Assembly (NCBI GenBank): GCA_024760905.1
Contig: CM045746.1
Span: 6,896,466 to 6,960,465 of the forward strand
Length of the DNA stretch: 64,000 nt
Origin: Plotosus lineatus
Taxonomy: Eukaryota > Chordata > Actinopteri > Siluriformes > Plotosidae
Reading direction: 5' to 3'
The stretch's first letter is position 1; the number at the start of each line of letters is the position of its first letter. The notes under the pieces are model-generated. The model worked only from the letters and a program-made list of their open reading frames with translations. It had not been told where the DNA came from and made no database searches. A program made the translations under genes and the position numbers. Shown in pieces: positions 56,429 to 64,000 of this stretch.

Positions 56429-56635
56429 TTACTTGCCTCCAACAAAATGTTCGCTGCATACACCACTGGTAGGAGCTGGTCGCCAATCTTTCCTTTTGTT
56501 GTTGGTATCAGCTCTTTTCAAAGCAGAAATCCATTTCTCTTGTTGGGCTTTATTAGCGGGGAATCTGTGATATTTAACACCCGCTTTCTTTCCTCTATAA
56601 TTTGTCCAGCCGATAGTAACACAGTTAACTACCAT
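56429..56635 (-). pseudogene. THAP zinc-finger domain of a transposase
   Basis: Starts at Met 56635 (MVVNCVTIGWTNYRGKKAGV) and shows the THAP pattern: N-terminal Cys, HRFP, KWISALKR, W-x-P (DWRPAPTSG) and VCSEHF with the C-x2-H pair. THAP domains bind the ends of their own transposon or act as host transcription factors. The second Cys of the expected C2CH set is replaced by Trp (IGW where IGC is expected), which should abolish zinc binding. The ORF ends after 68 codons. It sits about 140 bases inside the right terminus with the strand pointing inward, as expected for a transposon gene. A host THAP exon is less likely because of the flanking inverted ends. Confidence 0.75.
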
Positions 56636-56778
56636 TTTGCGTTTGTTTAATAAATAAATGAAGTATTAAACCCTTACACACGCATGTGCTACTGTGTTGG
56701 GACCGGAGTGAATGGTTTGTTTCCACCCCAAAATGGCGGGATGGCATATGCATGACGTCAGCTGCAAAACCTCTATAC

Positions 56779-58210
56779 TGATTTGTAATTTTTAGCCAGT
56801 GAGACACTACTGCATCATGTCAAGAACACTGAAAATCCTGTAGGTGGATGTTAGCATTAGCATCGGTATGAACAGACCATCAGAAGCTGCAAATGAATGA
56901 TGAGATTTCAGCAGGTAACATTATGCGTTTATGTAACAGAATGTTGTTGTTTGTTTTTTTTTTTGTTTTTTTTTTGTGTTTAAATCAAGTCAACCATTTA
57001 GAGCCAGTATAAACAGATAAACAGAACAAACTTCCTAGGACATATCATTTTATTTACATAACCATGTGAGGCATATTGATCCCCCCCCCCAATTTAGTTT
57101 GATACTATTCAACTTTTGCCTCCTCAGATCACATACAACCACTACCAACCTGAGAGGGATGTAAGAAAGCACGTCCTGGACCACTGTAACATACTCGGAG
57201 GGAAACCACTATCGGCCCCTTTTGTACAAATGAGCTCACATGATTGAATGGTAATCTCTGTGAATGACAGAGAGGCACGCATATGGTATTCCTTCCTCCC
57301 ATGGGAGCTCGGCCAATGAACTGACATGGACTCTTGGCTGCGGATGGCTGCGGCATCAATTCGAATCCGAATCTGTGATCCCTAGCTTGATCGTTGCACA
57401 GTTCGCGGATGTGCCTCTCAGAAGCCCATTATTGTTTCTTTAAGTAGATTAAATTTATAGCAGTGAGTCTTACAGTCCACTTATCATCAGGAAATACAGT
57501 TAGGCAACACTGAAACCATTAAAGCTAAAGCACTGCATAACGGCTACATCGAAGCATTATTCAGGGTAATTAGTCTCAGCATTGTTGGGTTGCTCAGAGA
57601 CGTGAGCGTTCACTTGCAGATAAAAAGCGAATGAAGTTCAGAAGTACAGACGAGTTCGGTGCTGATGTTTTGCACTCAGAGAGCTTCTCCCACAGCACTG
57701 ATCAATAATTTACTATAGAGTACTCGTCTGTTCTCCCTCTGCTTCTCTCTCCACTTCTCTCTCGCTTACATTTGTTTTCATTCAGCCTCGTTTCTAATTG
57801 CCTTTGTTCTTTCTCTCTCCCCCTCTTTGTCTATCTTTCTCTGTCTCTCTCACAGTTTCTCACTCTTTTCTCTTTCCCTCTCTCTGTGTCTCTCTTTTCT
57901 CTCTCTCTCCCTTTCTGTCTCTCTCATTCTTTTTGTTTCTCTCTCTGTTTCCCTCGCTCAAATTCAACTCAAGGTTTACTTTGCTGGACCGCTTTTATTT
58001 CTCTCAATAAAATGGATAGAAACAAGAAAAAATTCTATATGCAAAGAAAGGCACCGTTTATAGATAGCGAGACAGCAGGATTTTTTTATTTAACTTTGAA
58101 CGAAAGCATAAAAACATTGGAACATGATCTCAACTAAAGTCTTTAAAAGCTTTTCAGATGGAATTTCACATTTTGTATTGAACCAAAAAAGAAGTGGAAA
58201 TGGTGAGACA
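56779..58210. other. Unannotated; pyrimidine-rich tract
   Basis: 57727-57960 is a CT-rich tract (ctctctctcc words with ttt interruptions). 57120-57460 contains an unrecognised balanced-composition segment (catgggagctcggccaatga, gaatccgaatctgtgatccc). No gene supported. Confidence 0.45.

Positions 58211-58271
<61 letters not shown>
58211..58271. repeat. (AT)n microsatellite
   Basis: About 30 AT units. Confidence 0.95.
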
Positions 58272-58278
<7 letters not shown>

Positions 58279-58371
58279 CCATATAAATATACATACAGAC
58301 ACAAAAACAAAATAAAAACAAACTAAATCGAATGCAGAACAGAAAGAATCTCAAAAAAACAAAACAAAAGG

Positions 58372-59012
58372 AGACACAGCAACCCAGCAGGATGTGAAAG
58401 CTGTGATGTCCTTTTGTCGAGAGTTTAGCGTAAGGGAAGCATCCAAAATCAGAAATATAACGATCAATGGGGGAGGCTGCAGATTTACCCCAAGAACACC
58501 GGCCATGATACGAAAGTACCCAGTCCAAAATCCATGTGAATTGGGGGGTTTGAAAAAGTGACAAGGAGTGCCATTGCATTCATTAAATTTGTCTTCCACT
58601 TCTGTGTGTAATTCAGAACGCCTGTACCGAGAGAAATGATCTCTAAGTACAACCTCAAATTGAATAAATCCAAGCCGAGCACAAGAGGTGGAAGACCGTA
58701 TCCTGGCTATAGCCAGATAACAAAGGTCTGCACTGAATTGGATTCCCAATTCTTTTTCCTATGTATTCCTAAGCTTGGTACAAGACTGAGTGCTTAATGC
58801 CAAAATGAAGCCGTATATATTTTAAATCGTTCCTCACTGATGTGGGTTCAGTAAGAACAAGCTTTCCCAAAGCTGCACTGGAGGTATAGAGGGGCAATTA
58901 TGAAAACACTTGGAAACAGGATTACAAACTTGAAAATAATGGAAGAAATGAGTAACAGGGAGGTAATAACAAGATGACAGGTTGGCAAAACTATTAAAGA
59001 TGCCATGTGTAC
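58372..59012 (-). mobile_element. L1 LINE, ORF2 C-terminal part, minus strand
   Basis: The minus-strand frames give SCARLGFIQFEVVLRDHFSR, HTEVEDKFNECNGTPCHFFK, NSHGFWTGYFRIMAGVLGVN and LDASLTLNSRQKDITAF. This is the C-terminal Cys/His region of fish L1 ORF2. Upstream, 58860-59010 gives decayed earlier sequence. It continues at 61366 after the inserted DNA elements. Confidence 0.75.
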
Positions 59013-59460
59013 CAGGGATCCTTCACTTTCCACGGTTAATGGGAACCGAGAGCCCACACAACCGCCGATTTCCACGAAGTAAGATCGACCCCCTGACTGA
59101 CGTATACGCACATGTATTTGTGTATATAATATCAATAAATACATGTTCAACTCTATAAATGCTAATAATAACAATTAAACATTGAAAAATAATGCATAAG
59201 ATGTAACTAAAATATAAATATACACATACAGACATGCGCGCCTCATATGAACATGTAAATAGTTTTGATGGGGGCGTTGGGCTGTTTTGTTTTTGTTTGT
59301 TTATTTACTTGTTTCTTTTTTTGCATAATTGACCTTGTTTTGTGACAGTTTCCTTAACTTTTTCCTGAATTTCTTTTTCTTTTTTTTTTTGATGAATATT
59401 TTTGAAAAACCAATGATGTACCAAATCTGCAGAAACTGAACCACGAAGTAGTAAGGGATC

Positions 59461-59466
<6 letters not shown>
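59013..59466. mobile_element. Non-autonomous DNA transposon, mariner-like termini, copy 2
   Basis: Begins cagggatccttcactttcc and ends gtagtaagggatcactg. Interior landmarks (caataaatacatgttcaac, atttttgaaaaacc) match the element at 3042-3576. It is inserted into the L1. Confidence 0.6.

Positions 59467-59551
<85 letters not shown>
59461..59551. repeat. (GT)n(AT)n compound microsatellite
   Basis: About 17 GT units followed by about 27 AT units, directly after the DNA element. Confidence 0.95.
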
Positions 59552-59558
<7 letters not shown>

Positions 59559-59584
59559 TAGTGTGTGTATATTTATATCCAGAG

Positions 59585-60412
59585 CCATCTTCGTATAGCG
59601 GGGATTTCGTAAGTAGGGGTCGCATCTTACTGTGAAACACCTAATTCGTTCCAAGGCTCCAGTCTTTGGACTGGATAAACCCCATAAACCCTTTAAAAAT
59701 GATAAAAGTACACTAATTTTGTATGAAATATGTGTTAAAAGTAAAAAAATTATTTATTAAACCATTTAAACATTTTATTAACATAATAAACCATTTTATT
59801 AACATTTATTAATTAAACCATTATTAAACATTTTTTATTCACACCTCTCCCCCTCTCTCTCTCTCTCGTGCGCACGCTGCGGGCCACGCCCACAAGACGT
59901 GAATTCAAAGTGCATTCCCTGCTTGACCATTTACTGAATTAAAACAACTTAAAAAACTAAACTAAAAACTAAAGCGTTATTTTCTCACTCTCTCTCTCTC
60001 TCGTGCGTGCTGCGGGCCACGCCCACAAGACGTGAATTCAAAGCGCATTCCCTGCTTGACAAACTCAACTTTAATTTGATTCCTTGAGGGATTGGAATTC
60101 CAGATAAGCTCAAATGCGCCCACATTTATTAAACATTTACTGAATTAAAACAACTTAAAAACTAAACTAAAAACTAAAGAGTCAAGCTTCCTTCTGTCTC
60201 TATCTGGGAGGCCAGCGGGGTGGGATGTTGAGAGACAGCCAATGAGAGAGCAACTCGCGCGTCATGTGAAATTTTGATTGGCACATTTGAATTTTGAATT
60301 TCTTTTCGTAAAAGGGGGTTGTTTCATATCTCAGGGATAGAAACTTAGGTAAACGTTTTTCGTAACCCGGGGATTTCGTACACAGGGGTCTTCATAAGTT
60401 GGGGGCCGACTG
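59585..60412. mobile_element. AT-rich non-autonomous DNA element with repeated end motif
   Basis: The right end reads gggggccgactg followed by TA, i.e. CAGTCGGCCCCC in reverse, a mariner-like terminus. A cggggatttcgta...aggggtc motif occurs near both ends in the same direction (59591-59617, 60369-60393). The interior holds a partial tandem duplication of gctgcgggccacgcccacaa plus gacgtgaattcaaag (59876 and 60009) and of a catttactgaattaaaacaa segment (59929 and 60133). Non-coding. Confidence 0.45.
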
Positions 60413-60437
60413 TATGTATATATACAGGTATATGTAT

Positions 60438-61274
60438 GTATCCAATGTGATAAGAGCCCAGGGCGCTTTAAAAATTGGAGTGGGTGGGCACTTATTAAAA
60501 TGTTCCCAGTGGAGTGGGACGGTAAGTGCTTATTACCACCGAGGTGGAAAACATGAATAACAACAGAACAATAAAAATTTTTTACTGGTGTTTGTGTTAT
60601 TCATTTTCTGGTATCAACCAAACTACTTACATGAAAGCTGAAAATAAACAGAAAACAGTCTAATTTTTAAATAAAAGACCCCTTACTTTTCCCTCCCAGT
60701 GCTGTTCCTTTAAACATTTTCCTGGAATTAAAATTGAGCCAATCAACACGAATGTCAAATTTAGCACATGTCATGTTGAACCAATCAACACAAACATAAA
60801 CAAAAGCACGTGGCCAGGAATGTCTTTAAATTTATGAAGTCAGTGAGCAGGAGAATCGACTCGTCATCACTTCCTTATAAGTCCACATCTGGCTCATCGC
60901 TCCATTGATTCAGAGCATCCCATAGTTTTGCTGTAACAGTTTCTAATGGTTTATCGGTTATGGGACATTTACCAAGAGAACACAGCAAAATATTTTCCTA
61001 TTTTTTAAAGCACGGTGAAACGATCAAATGTGTTGTTACTGATGAAAATTATAGACATTCCCCAGTGGCGGGGGGTCTTGAAATACTGTGTAAACTCACT
61101 TTGACAGGCAGTGAACGCCTCATTTTACTGTTACAGAGACTGGTTGAATAAAATTGGAAAGTTCGATCTACAATTTTGCTTCCAGTACACATGGGCAGTT
61201 ATTAGACGTAAGATAAAAAAAAAAAAAACATTGAGGGGCGCTTATTGGAGCAGGGTGCTTATTACGTTGAATAC
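60438..61274 (+). mobile_element. DNA transposon remnant with inverted ends
   Basis: Left gtatccaatgtgataagagc and right cgttgaatac (reverse complement of gtattcaacg, extended by gtaataagcaccc) form imperfect inverted ends. Similar gggcgctt(a)tt words lie just inside both ends. It contains the coding relic at 60960. Superfamily unknown. Confidence 0.55.
60960..61151 (+). pseudogene. Small ORF relic of a repeated, unnamed protein domain
   Basis: 63 codons: MGHLPREHSKIFSYFLKHGE, then ...SPVAGGLEILCKLTLTG. The GH(L/V)PREISR...FFLKHGG...GGLE(I/V)PC pattern resembles a small domain repeated in fish and invertebrate genomes, possibly HIRAN-like. I do not assign a function. Its position inside inverted ends suggests it belongs to the transposon at 60438-61274. 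Confidence 0.4.
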
Positions 61275-61365
61275 GGTATTAAAGTTCCTAATAACCTTTT
61301 GTCACACCCATACTGAAAATACCGGGTCCAAAAGTGCTGAAGGAAATAAGTAGTTATATTATTAT

Positions 61366-62480
61366 GGAAGAAAGGAAGAAGTGTGTACAAACTTAAAGTG
61401 CCTAAATTGATACCATACACTAAAATGTGTTAAGAACCACTTGATAATCAGTAAATCACATAAATAAGGTTTTATAGTTATGGAGGAATAAAGGAAAGCA
61501 GGTATAGAGGAAGCCCTACAAGATGATAATTCAAATTTAGACCAAAAGGAATCAGGGGAACTTAACCAGTAGCAAAGGTTCTGGATGTGAGCGGCCCAAT
61601 AATCAGATTGATGAAAATCGGGCGGGTAATGTAGGTTCCCTGCTAATTCTGTATCAGTGCAGAAAAGTTTCACATACTCTCGGTGACTTTCCTCCCCAAA
61701 TAAAACAACAAACTATCTTATCCAGTTAATCAAACAAATGTTTTTTGTCAAATAAAGAGGAATAAACTTGAATCAGTTACATATAATGATAAATCATTAC
61801 AGTATAACAAACATTTGTGCTGAGTTCCATTCCAGCTGATTCCTTTGAATCGGGGCAAGACCTTAACGCGATCGACAACAGCAAAGAGCAAAGGTGATAA
61901 AATTCCACTGTGCCTTATCGAATGCTTTTTCAACATCTCAAGAAATCACAATCTCAGGAAATTCAGCCAAATATTTGGAGTAAATTATATTAAAGAGTGT
62001 AAGGGTGTTAAAAACAATTGGCACCCCTTTATAAAAACCATTTTGCTCTTCACATATAACATATGGAAGCATGCGAGGCAATTACTTTTGCCAACACCTT
62101 CAAATCAGCATTGAGCAGAGATAATGGTCTACCGGAACCACAGGAGGTTAAGGGAAGGCGGTGGCTTGTGTCAGAGTTGGTGGTAATGAACCATGTTCCA
62201 CATACTCATTAAATACGGACAAAAGTAGCAGTGCCAATTTTCCACTAAATTTTTTTAAAGAATTCAATCAGAAACCCATCCGAGCTGGAGGCTTTATTAG
62301 ATTGCATAGCTTTAATTGAATTTACCACATCTTCAAGAGAGAGTGGGAGGTCCAAATTTTTGGCAATATTCAAGTCAATGACAAGATTCCAAAATATTAA
62401 AAAAAAAAAAAAAAAAAATAGAGTTGTCTGTAGGAAATTTCCACTTGTATAAAGCTTAAAATATTATTATGATCTGATGA
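61366..62480 (-). mobile_element. L1 LINE, ORF2 RT and following part, minus strand
   Basis: The minus strand shows, in order: LSLEDVVNSIKAMQSNKASS with SDGFLIEFFKKFSGKL (62340-62230), NGFYKG near 62030, FNIIYSKYLAEFPEIVISRD plus VEKAFDKAQWNFITF (RT motif A, 62000-61890), a break near 61750, then YWAAHIQNLCYWLSSPDSFW and ELSSCRASSIPAFL (61620-61470). All match fish L1 ORF2 in sequence order. Stops and shifts are numerous. A poly-A/T run at 62400-62419 interrupts the 5' side. Confidence 0.78.
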
Positions 62481-62512
62481 GATATTGGTACATAGCATTT
62501 CAGCTGTTCTAT

Positions 62513-62519
62513 AAGACTA

Positions 62520-62566
<47 letters not shown>

Positions 62567-62578
62567 ACACACACACAG
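62513..62578. repeat. (CT)n(CA)n microsatellite
   Basis: About 17 CT units followed by about 12 CA units with one interruption. 62579-62974 shows nothing recognisable. Confidence 0.9.
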
Positions 62579-62974
62579 TGGATGTGGAAGCCTGTATTTA
62601 CATGCTTGGTCACATTTTCTTTCCTAAGCTGAAAATATGTTTTTGCCAACGGCTCTGACTCGGCTTAGAATGTCCTCAACAATGCCAATGATTTGTGTGA
62701 GTGTGTGCAAGTACATCTGCCTGTGTTGTGCACAATCCTTTGTAATCCTTTGTAAAGATTTTTGTCTTGGCGTCATTGCTCAAATTTGTAGTTTAACGTT
62801 CCAAGTGAATAAAAACGACTGTTTCAACGTATACACTGCTGGTTGATTTATTATATATTTTTTATTTCTTTAAATTATTCGCAATCCAAATCTTTTTTTT
62901 TTTCAAAGGGTTTGTCTTCCAGCATGATCACTGCATCTAAATTTCTGCAGCTGCTTTGTAAAAATGTTTGTTTA

Positions 62975-63275
62975 TTCATCCAGTCATTTCTCAAACATTT
63001 TAATTTCAATTGGGTCGTACAGAGGTTGGTGTTTATCTCAACTAACTGCTGTAGGTGCAAAAGTGGGGTACACTCTGATCAACTCATTGTCGACGCTGCC
63101 ACCATTCACACTCACAACTATGGGCAATCTGGAACAGCCAGTTAGCTGAACAGATAACATGTCTTTGTACTGTGGGAGGAAATTGAAGTATCTAGAGGAA
63201 ACGCATACAAACACAGGCAAACACAGAACTCAACCTCAGCACCTTCTTGCTATGAGGCAGACATACAAACCACTA
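62975..63275 (-). mobile_element. SINE family A, minus strand
   Basis: Tail side catccagtcatttctcaaac. Body ggggtacactctgatcaact, tcacaactatgggcaatctg, catgtctttgtactgtggga. Head decayed (cacagaactcaacctcagca, agacatacaaaccacta). Confidence 0.62.
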
Positions 63276-63618
63276 CAGAAAGCCCCCGTTATTCATGGGG
63301 GTTACATTCCACCACACCTCTGGATCCCGAAAAGCCGCAAATTATTGATGTAATATAGTAAAAATGTAGTAATGATTAAGTAAAAACTTTTTTAATTTTG
63401 TACTGTGATAATATTTGTGAATAAATAAAGCGCTTGGGCTCCTTACCAGAAGCTAGAACAGATGCAGGGCATTTGAGTGACATCATAGCACGAAGGAGAA
63501 AAAAGAGGTGTACACATCATCTGCAACCAATCAGCAGGAGGGAAAAACAAACGCTCCCAGCCATTGGCTAAATTTGAATCATGTGCCAATGTCATGATGA
63601 TACATATGTATAATTTGC
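63276..63618. mobile_element. DNA-transposon-like fragment
   Basis: Begins cagaaagcccccgttattca and has tcccgaaaagccgcaaatta 40 bases in, resembling CCCGCGAATA-type termini of vertebrate mariner-like elements. No right end found. Confidence 0.35.
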
Positions 63619-63755
63619 CAGGGCTTCTCAAGTAGTGGTGCACGCCCCCCTTGGGGGGCATGGTGTGATGCCAGGGGGAGCACGTATGACCCTGGGGAAC
63701 ATGCTTTTTTGCCATACTATACTAGAATTAAGTGTTTTTTTTTTATTATTTAATG

Positions 63756-63802
<47 letters not shown>

Positions 63803-63900
63803 TAATAAAGATACAATGTTATGCAGAGGTGTATTCATAATCATTTTATAGACAAATAATATTATTTACAGCAGCGCACGGAGCACTGGGGGGCGTGACA
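63619..63900. mobile_element. hAT-like element, left end
   Basis: Starts cagggcttctcaagtagtgg with a C-rich/G-rich palindrome (gccccccttggggggc), typical of a hAT terminus family. The right end is not seen before the window edge. An (ATT)n run is inside. Confidence 0.5.
63752..63798. repeat. (ATT)n microsatellite
   Basis: About 15 ATT units. Confidence 0.95.
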
Positions 63901-63914
63901 TATATATCATCATC

Positions 63915-64000
63915 ATCCGCTTAGTCCAGGGTTGGGTCGCGGGGATAGCAACCTAAGCAAAGATGTCCAGACGTCCCTCTACCGAGCCACTTCCTCCAAC
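63915..64000 (-). mobile_element. LINE 3' end, cut by the window edge
   Basis: The minus strand reads LEEVAR, an in-frame TAG, then DVWTSLLRLLSPRPNPG and a (gat)n tail. This matches the C-terminal end of a common teleost LINE whose clade I do not name. The rest lies beyond the window. Confidence 0.5.

Larger units (their letters stand above)
52500..56778 (-). mobile_element. THAP-domain DNA transposon carrying an RTE insertion
   Basis: Inverted ends tatagaggttttgcag (left) and ctgcaaaacctctata (right). The subterminal segments also match in inverted orientation (gccatattggggtgaaaaca at left; ccaccccaaaatggcggg at right). A THAP-domain ORF starts just inside the right end. The RTE occupies most of the centre. 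No TSD longer than TA is evident. THAP N-terminal domains occur in P-element and Kolobok-type transposases among others. With no catalytic domain preserved I leave the superfamily open. Confidence 0.65.

Noticed and set aside
57120..57460. SINE or tRNA-derived element
   Set aside because: Some words look repeat-like (catgggagctcggcc), but neither polymerase III boxes nor a known tail is present.

Overview
The window reads as non-coding, repeat-dense genomic DNA of a ray-finned fish, very probably a teleost. The evidence is the mix of elements: RTE, L2 (Maui-like), Rex1/CR1 and L1 non-LTR retrotransposons, tRNA-headed SINEs with L2-like or RTE-like tails, Tc1 transposons with long terminal inverted repeats, hAT and THAP-type DNA transposons, and many CA/GA/AT microsatellites. 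I cannot place it to order or species. I found no exon of a host gene, no functional tRNA or rRNA gene, and no bacterial-type feature that I can defend. Every long protein match I recognise is a decayed transposon protein.

Layout. 0-7.2 kb holds ends of DNA elements, a decayed multi-copy protein gene (2.1-2.6 kb) and a 5'-truncated RTE copy with a perfect 10-bp target-site duplication (TSD). 7.6-9.9 kb is a 32-bp minisatellite with higher-order structure. 10.2-14.2 kb is an L2 element split by a hAT element. A retroviral-type LTR with a tRNA-Pro-like primer site (14.3-14.9 kb) and decayed 32-bp-repeat-like sequence follow. 15.6-17 kb holds SINEs, and 17.1-20.4 kb is a near-complete but frameshifted Rex1-type element on the minus strand. 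20.4-27.6 kb is mostly unannotatable, with SINE and LINE fragments. 27.6-31.5 kb is a four-level nest: an L1 relic contains a hAT, which contains a Tc1, which contains a LINE fragment. 31.5-34.9 kb has RTE, CR1-like and SINE copies. 37.3-38.8 and 47.2-48.7 kb are two further Tc1 copies. 41.8-44.0 kb is a cluster of RTE pieces inserted into RTE pieces. 44.4-51.6 kb is the most repeat-poor part. 52.5-56.8 kb is a THAP-domain DNA transposon that contains the longest RTE copy, which is itself split by a hAT. 58.4-62.5 kb is a minus-strand L1 broken up by three DNA elements.

How the parts relate. The RTE family dominates (about eight pieces, several with clean TSDs). A SINE family present three times (22.5, 39.6 and 51.7 kb) appears to be built from a tRNA-like head, a piece resembling the RTE 5' region and a piece resembling the RTE 3' tail. 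This suggests it is mobilised by that RTE. I consider it the most interesting biological signal here. The L2 elements and the L2-tailed SINEs at 34.5 and 52.4 kb form a second autonomous/non-autonomous pair.

Limits. Family names rest on recognising protein motifs and termini by eye. Boundaries without a stated TSD are approximate to about 10-30 bases. Stretches described as holding nothing may contain regulatory DNA that only cross-species comparison could reveal.
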